Below, in pieces: positions 41,258 through 50,285 of a stretch of 64,000 nucleotides of DNA. The first letter of the stretch is position 1, and each line of letters begins with the position of its first letter. Origin of the DNA: Pseudomonas sp. EpS/L25 (GTDB taxonomy: Bacteria > Pseudomonadota > Gammaproteobacteria > Pseudomonadales > Pseudomonadaceae); NCBI RefSeq assembly GCF_001512295.1, contig NZ_LNUP01000011.1, forward strand, positions 565,781 through 629,780, in the 5' to 3' direction. The notes under the pieces were generated by a model. The model was not told where the DNA came from, did not search any database, and worked only from the letters and a program-made list of their open reading frames with translations. The position numbers and the translations under genes are program-made.

Positions 41258-41937
41258 GCTCGGCAAGGTCCTTCTGGTGGTGGCAGGGAAAGACGCGATC
41301 AGCGAAGTAGCGGTAAAAACGCACGGCGAAACGTCAGCTGGGCATCGCACGGTGAAGAGGGGAGTCGTCGCGATGGGGGGCAGGCGACGACCCTGGCGTC
41401 GATGCCGCCTTTGTCCGGTCGGCCGAGTGAAACGCGACAGGATGTCAGCTGGCGTGAATCGTCATCTCAGTCTAGAAGTTTGGCGGGTGATGTCGCCAAG
41501 CCTGAATCGAACTAAGGAGATGCCTTTGGCTAGGTGTCGTTCCGCTGTACGCGGAGCAACACGTGCTCGCCATTACTCGGGCCTGTACGAAAATGCCTGC
41601 ACTCCGTGATGCTTCGTTGAAAACAGGTCGGAATGCTTATTTACCCTCGCACACTCTGCTGCCTCGCTGATTGTCGCCTTGCCTGACCTTCGCTCGGCGA
41701 CTTTTCGTACAGAACCTTAGGCGTTTATTGCTGTTCATCTATTCGTGTACCGCGGGTTAATGGCTTGTATCGCGGCGGCGTTCGACAACCTTTCAACTAC
41801 TGTCCATTGCCGAACAGCCTATGTTCGCGAGGCGATCTCGGGTTTTCCCCAGGCATGAGGTAATGCCGCAAGGTTATTGGGCGAAAGTCCTTCGCTTATT
41901 TACTGTCACCTCCTCTTCGTTGTTATCGGGGGCAGGA
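41258..41937. other. 680-bp gap with no recognised gene
   Basis: Between the divergent SfnB-like gene and the desaturase. It must hold both promoters. Long plus-strand frames here are shadows without family resemblance. The stretch 41600-41830 is less GC-rich than average, consistent with regulatory DNA. No repeat or RNA gene was recognised. Confidence 0.4.
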
Positions 41938-42936
41938 GTGACGGTCTATCTGGATACGCGGCAACGCCGCCTGGTGAAGTTGTTGCGAGGAACCTTCACG
42001 GCGCGCAGCGAATGGCCGACCTGGGTACTGTTGTTCAGCGTCTATGGCGGCTGGCTGACGTTGGTCAGTGCCTGGTCCTGGGCCGGCTACTGGGTGCTGC
42101 CGCCGCTGGTCCTCGTCCTGGTGTTGCACCAGTCCTTGCAGCATGAACTCATCCACGGACATCCCACCCGTTGGCAGCGGCTCAATGCGTTGTTGGCCTA
42201 TCCGCCGCTCGGCCTGTGGTTCCCCTATCCGCTCTATCGCGATAGCCACCTGCAGCACCACCAGCGTGAGCATCTCACCGATCCCCAGCGTGATCCGGAA
42301 AGCCGCTATCTCGATGGCGAGCTCTGGGAGCGCCGGGGGCCGCTGGGGCGCGGACTGCTGTGGCTGGACAAGACGCTCGCTGGTCGACTGCTGGTGGGGC
42401 CGATCTTGTCGCTGCATGGGACGCTTTGCCAAGAGGTTCGTCGCTGGCGCCGCGGTGAGCCGGCCGTGCTGCGGGTCTGGCTCCTGCACCTGGCGCTGAC
42501 GGCGCTCCTATTGTTGGCTGTCCAGCACCTGGCCGGAATGCCGGCGGCGGTCTATGTGCTGGGCGTCGCCTGGCCAGCCCTGGCGCTGACCCTGGTCCGT
42601 TCCTTCTACGAGCATCGCCCCGCCCAGGATCCGGCGCAGCGCTGCGTGCTCAACGAAAGCCGCGGGCCCCTGCGGCTGCTGTTCCTCAACAACAGCCTGC
42701 ATCTGGTGCATCACGATCTGCCAGGCCTGCCCTGGTACCAGATTCCCCGTGTCTATCACGCCAGGCGGAAGGCCTATCAGGCCCGCAGCGGTCATTTCGT
42801 CTTCACTGGTTACCGCGACCTGGGCCGCCGTTTCGCCTGGCGCCCGGTGGATGCCCCCCTGCATCCCGCGGCGCCCATCATGCCGCGACCGGTAGCGGAT
42901 CAGCAGCGGCCCTGCGCCTACAGCCTACCCTGGTAA
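41938..42936 (+). CDS. Membrane fatty acid desaturase
   Basis: A protein of about 332 residues with the three histidine boxes of membrane di-iron desaturases: HELIHGH (near 65), HLQHHQ (near 102) and HLVHHD (near 255). Hydrophobic segments flank the boxes. It resembles Pseudomonas fatty acid desaturase-family proteins beginning xVYLDTRQRRLV, so I place the start at the GTG at 41938; ATG starts at 41821 or 41863 are possible. The substrate is not certain (acyl chain or other lipid). The repeat motif copy 2 overlaps its stop codon. Confidence 0.82.
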   Translation: MTVYLDTRQRRLVKLLRGTFTARSEWPTWVLLFSVYGGWLTLVSAWSWAGYWVLPPLVLVLVLHQSLQHELIHGHPTRWQRLNALLAYPPLGLWFPYPLYRDSHLQHHQREHLTDPQRDPESRYLDGELWERRGPLGRGLLWLDKTLAGRLLVGPILSLHGTLCQEVRRWRRGEPAVLRVWLLHLALTALLLLAVQHLAGMPAAVYVLGVAWPALALTLVRSFYEHRPAQDPAQRCVLNESRGPLRLLFLNNSLHLVHHDLPGLPWYQIPRVYHARRKAYQARSGHFVFTGYRDLGRRFAWRPVDAPLHPAAPIMPRPVADQQRPCAYSLPW

Positions 42937-42947
42937 TACCACCCCTA
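42931..42947 (+). repeat. Repeat motif copy 2 (TGGTAATACCACCCCTA)
   Basis: Shares 17 bases with copy 1, including the TGGTAATACCA palindrome, and overlaps the Trp and stop codons of the desaturase gene. It lies 109 bp upstream of the amine oxidase start, so it could be an operator for that gene. Confidence 0.6.
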
Positions 42948-43055
42948 AAAGAATCGTTGGAACTACACGACCCTGACGGCGCGTCCGGTAATCAAAAGCG
43001 GGGCGGAATCGGACGTCTGCTAGAGTGCGGCCTTCGCGGATTCGGAGGGCTGGAC

Positions 43056-44225
43056 GTGCGGGAAAAGACCTATGAGGTGATCGTCCTGGGACTGGGCGCC
43101 ATGGGCGCCGCCACCCTCCATCAACTGGCCAGGCGGGGCGTGAAGGTGGCGGGAATCGATCGCTATTCGCCGCCCCACGACCTGGGTTCCAGCCATGGCG
43201 CGACCCGTATCACTCGTCAGGCGGTGGGCGAGGGCACTGCCTATGTGCCCTTGGCGCTGCGTTCGCACGAGCTATGGCGGGAGTTGGAGGCGGAGCGCGG
43301 CGTGAAGCTGTTCGAGCAATGCGGGGTGCTGATCATGACGGCTAGCGCCACGACGACGAGCCACCATGGCCGGCCGGATTTCACCCGGGCCACCCTGGAG
43401 CTGGCGCAGCGCTATGGCATTCCACACGAAGCCTGGGACGGTCCTGGCATTCGCCGACGCTTTCCCCAGTTCCAGGTGGAAGATGATGCCCTGGGCTACT
43501 TCGAGCCCGGCGGCGGCTACCTCTACCCGGAGGCCTGCATCCAGGCGCAGCTGAATGGCGCCCGGGAGCGCGGTGCTCAGGTGTTCACCGGCACCACCAT
43601 CGAGCAGGTGGTCCAGGACGGGCAGGGCGTGCTCCTGCGTTCGGCCCAGGACACCTGGCGGGCCGAACGGGTCATCGCCGCCGCCGGCATGTGGAGCGCC
43701 GAACTGCTTGGCGCGCCCTTCACGGATCTGCTGCGCGTCTGCCGGCAGACCCTGCACTGGTTCGAACTGGCCGAGCCCGCGCGATTTCCGGCCGATTCGC
43801 CCTGCTTCATCCTGGCGCATGGCAGTGGCGACAGCGATCTGTTCTACGGTTTCCCGCCGCTCCCCGGCGAGCACTCGGTGAAGGTCGCCACCGAACAGTA
43901 CTTTAATAATACCACCCCTATAAAGATTGACCGGTCACTTCATCCGGACGAATCGAGCAGGCTGTTCAGTAATCAAGTGGAGCGGTGGGTGGGCGGCCTG
44001 TCGCCGCGGGCGGTGCGCAGTGCGGTCTGCGCCTATACCGTCACGCCCGACTTCGGCTTCATCGTCGACGAACATCCCACGCTGCCGGGCGTCACCGTGG
44101 TCAGTGCCTGTTCCGGGCACGGGTTCAAGCATTCCGCTGCCCTGGGAGAGGCCCTGGCGCAGCGAGTGGTGGAGGGACGCAGCGCTATCGATCTGAGTGC
44201 CTTCGCCCTGAAGCGGTTCGACTAG
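43056..44225 (+). CDS. SolA-like FAD-dependent amine oxidase (sarcosine oxidase family)
   Basis: A 389-residue DAO-fold flavoprotein. The FAD-binding GxGxxG is in VLGLGAMGAATLHQLARRG. The C-terminal VCAYTVTPDFGF contains the Cys that covalently binds FAD in monomeric sarcosine oxidase and N-methyltryptophan oxidase. It should oxidise an N-methyl amino acid or similar secondary amine to an aldehyde, amine and peroxide. The GTG at 43056 follows GGAGG by seven bases. Codons around 43900-43985 (FNNTTPIKIDRSL) are AT-rich, unlike the rest of the gene, and contain repeat motif copy 3. It ends in a 4-bp convergent overlap with the channel gene. Confidence 0.88.
   Translation: MREKTYEVIVLGLGAMGAATLHQLARRGVKVAGIDRYSPPHDLGSSHGATRITRQAVGEGTAYVPLALRSHELWRELEAERGVKLFEQCGVLIMTASATTTSHHGRPDFTRATLELAQRYGIPHEAWDGPGIRRRFPQFQVEDDALGYFEPGGGYLYPEACIQAQLNGARERGAQVFTGTTIEQVVQDGQGVLLRSAQDTWRAERVIAAAGMWSAELLGAPFTDLLRVCRQTLHWFELAEPARFPADSPCFILAHGSGDSDLFYGFPPLPGEHSVKVATEQYFNNTTPIKIDRSLHPDESSRLFSNQVERWVGGLSPRAVRSAVCAYTVTPDFGFIVDEHPTLPGVTVVSACSGHGFKHSAALGEALAQRVVEGRSAIDLSAFALKRFD
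43907..43922 (+). repeat. Repeat motif copy 3 (TAATACCACCCCTATA)
   Basis: Identical over 16 bases to 35320-35335 and over 14 to 42934-42947, but here inside the amine oxidase coding region (Asn-Thr-Thr-Pro-Ile). It lacks the left TGG of the palindrome. It lies in direct orientation 973 bp from copy 2. Confidence 0.6.
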
Positions 44226-44878
44226 CGGTTGCGTACCGTCAGGGTGACCAGGCGAGTGACCACCAGGGCGATGTACATCACGCCGGAGAATTGCCCGAGC
44301 ATCACCAGCGAGCGGGCCATGGGACGGATCGGATAGATATCGCTCAGACCAACGCCGGAGAGGATGGCGAAGCTCACGTAGAGCAGTTCCGTCCAGGTGC
44401 GCGGGGCGGTGGCATCGTTGGCCGCGGTGAAGCTGCCAGGTTGCAGCATCTGGCAAGCGGAAAAGGTGTGGGCGAAGGCCCAGGCCAGCAGGGTGAAGGT
44501 CGCGCCCACGGCGAAGAGTTCGTCGGTGGTGGCGCGCTGATCTTCCATCATATAGGCGATCAGGCTGCCGGCCGTATAGAAATAGAAGACGGCATCCAGG
44601 ATCGCCAGGGTAACCACGAACTGGTGCTCGCCCCGCCATTCGATCAGCACCGTGAGGACCAGGATGCAGCCCGCCAGGATGAAGCCCAGCCACTGGATGG
44701 TCGGGCTGCGTCTTACCATGCGCAGGGCGGTGGCCAGGACGATGATGCCGAAGGCGCCGACCAGGGCACGCCCATGCTCCTGATGTTCCACCAGGGGGTA
44801 GAGCAGCAGCCCGAGCAACTGGATGAACAGCAGGTTGGCGGACGGGTAGCGGACCAGGTAGTGCAGCGGGGTCTTCAT
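44222..44878 (-). CDS. Two-helix-pore potassium-channel-like protein with altered filter
   Basis: A 218-residue membrane protein with about six hydrophobic helices. The C-terminal part matches the pore of Ion_trans_2 channels: YVSFAILSGVGLSDIYPIRP followed by a last helix. The usual filter T-x-G-Y-G-D is replaced by S-G-V-G-L-S-D: the first Gly and the Asp are kept, the Tyr is Leu and the second Gly is Ser. It may therefore not select potassium. The stop overlaps that of the amine oxidase (convergent). Ligand or voltage sensors are not visible. Confidence 0.75.
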   Translation of the reverse strand: MKTPLHYLVRYPSANLLFIQLLGLLLYPLVEHQEHGRALVGAFGIIVLATALRMVRRSPTIQWLGFILAGCILVLTVLIEWRGEHQFVVTLAILDAVFYFYTAGSLIAYMMEDQRATTDELFAVGATFTLLAWAFAHTFSACQMLQPGSFTAANDATAPRTWTELLYVSFAILSGVGLSDIYPIRPMARSLVMLGQFSGVMYIALVVTRLVTLTVRNR

Positions 44879-44986
44879 CGGGGCTCGGGCAGCGGTTCAG
44901 GGGGGGGCAAGCGTAGCGGTTGCCGATCGGCTGCGCCATGACGAGCGAACGCCATTGGGATGGCGTGCGCTCGTGGTGGTCCAGCC

Positions 44987-46217
44987 TCAGGCGCTCCGGC
45001 GACGGGTAGCGGGCAGCAGGATGGTCAGCACGCCCAGCAGTGGCATGTAGGAGCACAGCTGGTAGACGTATTCGATGCCGCGATGATCCGCCAGCGCCCC
45101 CAGGCCGGCCGCAGCGATGGCGCTGAAACCGAACATCAGGCCGAAGAAGACCCCGGCGATCATGCCGACGTTACCCGGGACCAGTTCCTGGGCATAGACC
45201 ACGATGGCGGAGAAGGCCGAGGCCAGCACGAAGCCGATGATGACGCTGAGCACGCTGGTCCAGAACAGGTCCACGTAGGGCAGGGCCAGGGTGAAGGGCG
45301 CCGCGCCGAGGATCGAGAACCAGATGACCGCCTTGCGCCCGATCCGGTCGCCAATGGGGCCGCCGAGGAAGGTGCCGGCCGCCACCGCGCCGAGGAAGAG
45401 GAACAGGTGCAACTGGGAGCTGGCCACCGACAGGCCGAAGCGCTCGATCAGGTAGAAGGTGAAGTAGCTGGTGATGCTGGCCATGTAGATGTACTTGGAG
45501 AACACCAGCAGGGCCAGTACGATCAGGGCGAAGGTCACCCGACCGCGCGACAGGCCATGATCCACCGGCCGCCTGGCGTCCCTTCGCGCTGCGCAGGTGG
45601 TTGCGGTACCAGCGCGACAGGCCGTATTGCACGCCGATGGCGAAGACCGCGAACAGGCTGAACCAGGCGACGTGGGTCTGGCCGTAGGGAATGACGATGA
45701 CGGCGGCCAGCAGCGGGCCAATGGCGGTACCGGCGTTGCCGCCTACCTGGAAGGTCGACTGGGCCAGGCCGAAGCGACCGCCCGAGGCCAGCCGCGCGAC
45801 TCGCGAGGTCTCCGGATGGAAGGTGGAAGAGCCGACGCCGATCAGCGCCGAAGCGGCGAGGATCGCCGGAAAGCTGCCGACGAAGGCCAGTAGCAACACG
45901 CCGATCAGGGTGCAGACCATGCCCGCCGGCAACAGGTAGGGCTTGGGATGACGATCGGTGTGGAAGCCGATCCAGGGTTGCAGCAGCGAGGCGGTGATCT
46001 GGAAGGCCAGGGTGATCAGACCTATCTGGGTAAACGTCAGACCATAGCTGTCCTTGAGCATCGGATAGATCGAGGGCAGCACCGATTGGATGAGGTCGTT
46101 GACCAGATGGGCGAGGGCGCAGGAGGCGAGAATCCCCATGACCAGCGGTGAGGCCGTCGTGGCGCTGGCGACAGCGCTTTCGCCGGCTGTGATCGGGGAG
46201 GCAGAGGAAACGGCCAT
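44987..46217 (-). pseudogene. Fsr-type MFS exporter, frameshifted
   Basis: Two overlapping minus frames together make one MFS transporter related to fosmidomycin resistance protein Fsr. Frame one (from ATG 46217) runs from ALAHLVNDLIQSVLPSIYP to NHLRSAKGRQA. The other frame continues with PVDHGLSRGRVTFALIVLAL to the stop at 44987. The switch is near 45567-45575, where GGCGGCC would read through if one base were removed; the total then becomes 1230 nt (409 residues), normal for the family. Either a genuine inactivating one-base insertion or a sequencing error. It faces the divergent OhrR-like gene, which may regulate it. GGTATTACC lies just upstream of the start. Confidence 0.85.
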
Positions 46218-46397
46218 GCAGGTATTACCCTTATTATTTATGTCCAGCCCCTCACTGTGGCATCCTGTTAAATCGGAATCCAGCGCTAGTTACCGGATGT
46301 TTCCAGGGGCTGATCACGGCAGTGCGAGTCCTGTGGCTCGATGCGGTGTTCGATGGCTCCGATCCATCCTGTTTCTGCCTCTCGCAACGGCCTAACC

Positions 46398-46850
46398 ATG
46401 ACTGTCAAAGATCCACTGCTGCTCGACCAACAACTGTGCTTTTCCCTCTATTCGGCTTCGCTCGCCATGACGCAGCTCTACAAGCCGTTATTGGAAAGCA
46501 TGGGCCTGACCTTCCCGCAATACCTGATCATGCTGGTGCTCTGGGAGCATGACGGCCTCACGCTCAAGGAACTGTCCAGCCGCTTGCGTCAGGATTCGGG
46601 GGCCCTGACGCCGGTGGTCAAGCGTCTCGAAGGGGCGGGGCTGGTCACTCGGCGGCGCAGTGCGGAAGACGAGCGCAACCTGTCCATCGAACTCACGGCG
46701 AACGGGCGTGCCCTGCGCGACCAGGCCAACGGCGTCAACAGCCGGGTGCGGGAAGTCTGCGCCCTGGGTGATGCCGGCCTCGACGACCTGCGCGAGACCC
46801 TGGTGCGACTACGCAGTCGTCTCGATCAGGAAGGCGACACGAATTCCTGA
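46398..46850 (+). CDS. OhrR-like MarR family regulator
   Basis: A 150-residue MarR protein. The N-terminal DQQLCFSLYSASLAMTQLYKPLL contains the reactive Cys position of OhrR, the organic peroxide sensor. The winged helix lies at about residues 50-105, with DSGALTPVVKRLEGAGLVTR. In OhrR, peroxide oxidation of this Cys releases DNA. No ohr peroxidase gene is adjacent; the divergent partner is the MFS exporter 180 bp away, which may be its target. ATG at 46398. Confidence 0.85.
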   Translation: MTVKDPLLLDQQLCFSLYSASLAMTQLYKPLLESMGLTFPQYLIMLVLWEHDGLTLKELSSRLRQDSGALTPVVKRLEGAGLVTRRRSAEDERNLSIELTANGRALRDQANGVNSRVREVCALGDAGLDDLRETLVRLRSRLDQEGDTNS

Positions 46851-46900
46851 ACCAACCTCGGGCTGGGGGTTCCCATGGCTACAGCCGCTCGGGGATTCGT

Positions 46901-47164
46901 ATGACCTTTACCTACCAGCCTGACCGCGACTACCTACTCGTCGACCTCGCCAGCGGCCGCACCGCAGGGAAGCTGCTGCGGGGCGAACTGCACATCGCCG
47001 CGGGCTGCGACAGCGAAGATCCGCGCACCTACGCGCAGCTGCTCGGCGGAACGCTCCGTAGTACCCTGGGCGACGAGGTCGGTCAGCGCGAAGGTGACAT
47101 CCTCACGCTGAGACGCACCGGCATCAAGCTGCGGCTGGTCCCCGTGGAAGTCGCCTGCGATTGA
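46901..47164 (+). CDS. Hypothetical 87-residue protein
   Basis: A compact 87-residue soluble frame (MTFTYQPDRDYLLVDLASGR), 50 bp after the OhrR-like gene and possibly co-transcribed. GGGGA lies six bases before the ATG. It looks like a small mixed alpha/beta domain (GDILTLRRTGIKLRLVPVEV) with a single pair of Cys. I do not recognise a family. A hairpin follows at 47175. Confidence 0.6.
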   Translation: MTFTYQPDRDYLLVDLASGRTAGKLLRGELHIAAGCDSEDPRTYAQLLGGTLRSTLGDEVGQREGDILTLRRTGIKLRLVPVEVACD

Positions 47165-47174
47165 GCGGCGGCGC

Positions 47175-47193
47175 GACGCCTGGGTGAGGCGTC
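47175..47193 (+). terminator. Hairpin after the 87-residue gene
   Basis: A 7-bp stem GACGCCT-GGGTG-AGGCGTC lies 11 bp past the stop codon. No U-run follows, so this is a weak or Rho-assisted terminator candidate. Confidence 0.4.
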
Positions 47194-47341
47194 ACCTGTC
47201 CATCTAGATCGCTCCGGAAGGTCGGAAGGCATCATCCAGAGACGAGGTCGGATGTCTATCATGGACACTGGCCTTTTGTAATCAAGCCGACATCTGGCTT
47301 CCCTAGTCTTCGCGCATTATCGTCTTCTGGTAGTGGCGACC

Positions 47342-49012
47342 ATGCTCCGTCTTTTCGCTCCCCTGCGTCGTTTGTCCCGCCGCTCCTGGCTGAGATCGCT
47401 CAGGACCGGCCCGCGGATGCTGTGCTCCTTCACCTTCGCCGCCGTGCTGCTGGCTGCTCTTGGCAGCTTCTCGCTGTGGGAAATGCAGCAGTTGCGGCGC
47501 CAGGCGCTGATCATGGAGGAAGACTGCCTGCCGAGCATCGCCATCGCCGATGCGCTGGCGGTCAACCTCGGGAAATTGCGTAACCAGGCATCGGTGGTGT
47601 TGCTCAACGCCGAGGACCTGGGCGCAGTGGCCATGAGCAAGATCACCCTGGAGCAATTGGTGAACGAGACCGACCAGCTGTTCCGTGACTATGACGCGGT
47701 GATCACCGATACCACCGAAGGCGATTCGGTCAAGGCGCTGCACGAGGCCTACCAGCCCTTCGTGGCCGGTCTGCGCCAGGAGGTGCAATTGATCGAGCAG
47801 CAGCAGATACCCGCGGCGCGGATGCAGCTGGATACCGTGGTGGGCCTCAAGGGTGACCTGATGGACATGCAGGTCCAACTGTTGCGCGAACTGAACAAGC
47901 AAAGCGCGGCCCAGGCCAAGGAGCGCGCCGAGAGCCAGTTCGTCAAGGCCCGTACCATCGTCTGGTCGGCCATTGGCAGTGCCATCGTGCTGCTGTTGCT
48001 ACTGGCCTGGCGCCTGACCCGTAGTGTGGTGCAGCCCCTGCGCCAGGCCGTGGAGATCTCCACCGGCATTGCGGCGGGCGATCTGCGGCAGCACATCGAG
48101 CCCCAGGGGCGGGATGAAGCGGCCATGCTGCTGCTGGCCCTGGAGCGCATGCAGGGCAACCTGCGCGAGGTGCTGGCGCGGACGGGCGATGCCTCCGAAC
48201 AGCTGGCCTCGGCATCGACGCAGATGTGCGCGGTGATGGAGGAAAGCTGTGTCAGCCTGGAGCGGCAGACCGCCGAGATCCAGCAGGCGGCGGTGGCGGT
48301 CAACCAGCTGAACCAAGCGGTGCAGGCCGTCTGTGAACACGCCATGTCCACCTCCGAGGAGTCCCGGCGTTGCGTCGACCAGGCCCATGAAGGCAAGGCA
48401 CAGGTGCAGGAGACGCTGACCGCCATCACCGAGCTGGTGGGCAACGTGGACGAGGCCGCTGCCCAGGCCAAGCATCTGGCGGAGCAGTCCAAGGGTATCA
48501 GCAAGATGCTCGACGTGATTCGCGAAGTGGCCGAGCAGACCAACCTGCTGGCGCTCAATGCCGCCATCGAGGCGGCGCGCGCCGGTGAGGCCGGACGTGG
48601 CTTCGCGGTCGTGGCGGACGAAGTCCGCGGCCTGGCGCGGCGAACCGGTGAATCGACTCGCGAGATCGAAGGCCTGATCGGCGGCGTGCAGCAGGTCAGC
48701 CAGAAGACGGCGGTGGCGCTCGACCAGAGCCGCGTCCAGGCCGGTCAGACCCGTACCAAGGCCGAGGCCACCTGGCAGGTGCTCGAAGGTATCACCCAGG
48801 CCGTGGCCGCCATCGAGCGGCGCAACGATGCGATTTCCGCGGCTACCCAGCAGCAAACGGCCACCACCGAAGAGGTCGACCGTAACCTGACGCTGATTCG
48901 TGATGCCGCTACCCAGACCTCCGCCGGTGCCCAGCAGACCAGTGTCAGCAGCCATCAACTCTCGACGCTGGCCGCCGACCTGCACGGCACCTTGCAGCGT
49001 TTCGTGGTCTAG
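47342..49012 (+). CDS. Methyl-accepting chemotaxis protein
   Basis: A 556-residue chemoreceptor. A basic N-terminus is followed by a first membrane helix (about 30-48), a helical ligand-binding domain of four-helix type (about 50-200), and a second helix (about 205-225). A HAMP domain and a long coiled-coil signalling domain follow, with the hairpin tip [24 protein letters not shown]. The ligand is unknown. The start could also be the GTG at 47333. No CheB/CheR docking pentapeptide is seen at the C-terminus. Convergent with the diguanylate cyclase (17 bp gap). Confidence 0.92.
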   Translation: MLRLFAPLRRLSRRSWLRSLRTGPRMLCSFTFAAVLLAALGSFSLWEMQQLRRQALIMEEDCLPSIAIADALAVNLGKLRNQASVVLLNAEDLGAVAMSKITLEQLVNETDQLFRDYDAVITDTTEGDSVKALHEAYQPFVAGLRQEVQLIEQQQIPAARMQLDTVVGLKGDLMDMQVQLLRELNKQSAAQAKERAESQFVKARTIVWSAIGSAIVLLLLLAWRLTRSVVQPLRQAVEISTGIAAGDLRQHIEPQGRDEAAMLLLALERMQGNLREVLARTGDASEQLASASTQMCAVMEESCVSLERQTAEIQQAAVAVNQLNQAVQAVCEHAMSTSEESRRCVDQAHEGKAQVQETLTAITELVGNVDEAAAQAKHLAEQSKGISKMLDVIREVAEQTNLLALNAAIEAARAGEAGRGFAVVADEVRGLARRTGESTREIEGLIGGVQQVSQKTAVALDQSRVQAGQTRTKAEATWQVLEGITQAVAAIERRNDAISAATQQQTATTEEVDRNLTLIRDAATQTSAGAQQTSVSSHQLSTLAADLHGTLQRFVV

Positions 49013-49029
49013 CGCCTCACGCCAGCGCC

Positions 49030-50061
49030 TCAGGCGGCCAGCATCACCCGGTCGCGCCCCTGCTGCTTGCCCAGGTAGAGCGCCTGGTCAGCGCGCTCCA
49101 GGGCGCTGGCGAAGGCTTCGCAGTCACGGATTTCGCAGACCGCCAGGGTCGCCGTGACCCGTTCCGGGCCGCGCTCAAGGGGCTGGGTCACCTCGACCAG
49201 GCGTTGCCGGATGCGCTCCGCGACGGTCCAGGCCACGCTGGTCGTGGCACTGGGCAGCAGCACGAGGAATTCCTCACCGCCCCAGCGGGCGGCGAGATCC
49301 GACTGCCGGACCTCGCGACGAATGACGTCGGCGATCCGCTGCAGTACCAGATCACCACAGTCGTGGCCGAAGCGGTCGTTGATGTGCTTGAAGTGGTCGA
49401 CATCGAACAGGATCAGGCTGCCGGTGATGCCCTGGCCGTTGGCTGCCCGATCGAGAATGCGCCGGCGATTGTAGAGATTGGTCAGGCTGTCGTGGCTCGC
49501 GGAATGCAGCAGGTCCAGCTGCATCTTGGTGCTGTAATGGAAGGAGGCGCCTGTGCCATAGAGCAGCAGCAGGAGGGCGCTGATGATATTGCCGGTGCCG
49601 AACAGTTGCATGGCCGTGGGAGGCAGCCCCGCTTGCGGGTGCAGCAGGTAGCCGCCGGCGAGCGTGACCAGGATACCCATCACCAGCAGCAGGTGCCGCT
49701 TGGGTGCCGTGCGGTAGTTGTAGATGACGATCGGCAGGATGCACAGGACGTAGTAGTGGAAGTTGCTGTCCCACCCCAGCTGCCAGGTGGCGAGCCAGGC
49801 ATGGGCGACGATCTCGCTGCTCATGAGCAGGCTCGCGGAGCGATAGCGGCGGCGGCGCAGGGCGGTCAGGCAGCCGACGTACATGGCAACGCTGAGCACG
49901 TTGGCGCAGACCATCAGGGGCTTGTCGAGCAGGGCGAAGACGACCAGCAGCGTCAAGTGGATCGCCATGGCCGCCTGGACCACGGGCCTGGCGACGCACC
50001 AGAATTGCTCCAGGGAATCCTGCAGGGCCTGGTTGCGGTCGCGAGACGAAAGGGTGGGCAT
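49030..50061 (-). CDS. Membrane diguanylate cyclase (GGDEF)
   Basis: A 343-residue protein. Six hydrophobic helices (about residues 30-180) form an uncharacterised sensor, followed by a GGDEF domain with the intact active site GGEEF. An inhibitory RxxD site (RQSD) lies five residues before it. It should make cyclic di-GMP with product inhibition. It is encoded back to back with a chemoreceptor, suggesting a shared motility/surface theme. The spacer upstream (50062-50285) contains an AT-rich promoter-like stretch near 50090-50130. Confidence 0.92.
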   Translation of the reverse strand: MPTLSSRDRNQALQDSLEQFWCVARPVVQAAMAIHLTLLVVFALLDKPLMVCANVLSVAMYVGCLTALRRRRYRSASLLMSSEIVAHAWLATWQLGWDSNFHYYVLCILPIVIYNYRTAPKRHLLLVMGILVTLAGGYLLHPQAGLPPTAMQLFGTGNIISALLLLLYGTGASFHYSTKMQLDLLHSASHDSLTNLYNRRRILDRAANGQGITGSLILFDVDHFKHINDRFGHDCGDLVLQRIADVIRREVRQSDLAARWGGEEFLVLLPSATTSVAWTVAERIRQRLVEVTQPLERGPERVTATLAVCEIRDCEAFASALERADQALYLGKQQGRDRVMLAA

Positions 50062-50170
50062 GAGAGGGACCCGTCAAGAAACATTGCGCTAATAGTAACG
50101 GTACTAAATAGTAAGCTTAATGGCATAAGGCTATCGAAGGTAGGTCGCTAGCCGAACGGAGGCCTTTGGG

Positions 50171-50192
50171 CGCCCAACGGAGTCGTTGGGCG
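50171..50192. terminator. Hairpin between hmgR and the cyclase gene
   Basis: A perfect 9-bp stem CGCCCAACG-GAGT-CGTTGGGCG lies about 95 bp beyond the hmgR stop on its transcript. No clear U-run. Probably the hmgR transcript end. Confidence 0.45.
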
Positions 50193-50285
50193 TGACCTGG
50201 TGGTCATTTCCGGTAAGTCATCGAGACCTATGTTCCCGGGCCGTTCGCCCTGGTCAGGATAAGGTGTCCGTTGCCCGCGCCAGGC

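Noticed and set aside
42934-43922. Direct motif copies 2 and 3 as ends of a small mobile element or attachment sites
   Set aside because: The interval is ordinary amine oxidase coding sequence continuous with the rest of the gene, and no integrase or transposase is present; reported only as a repeat.
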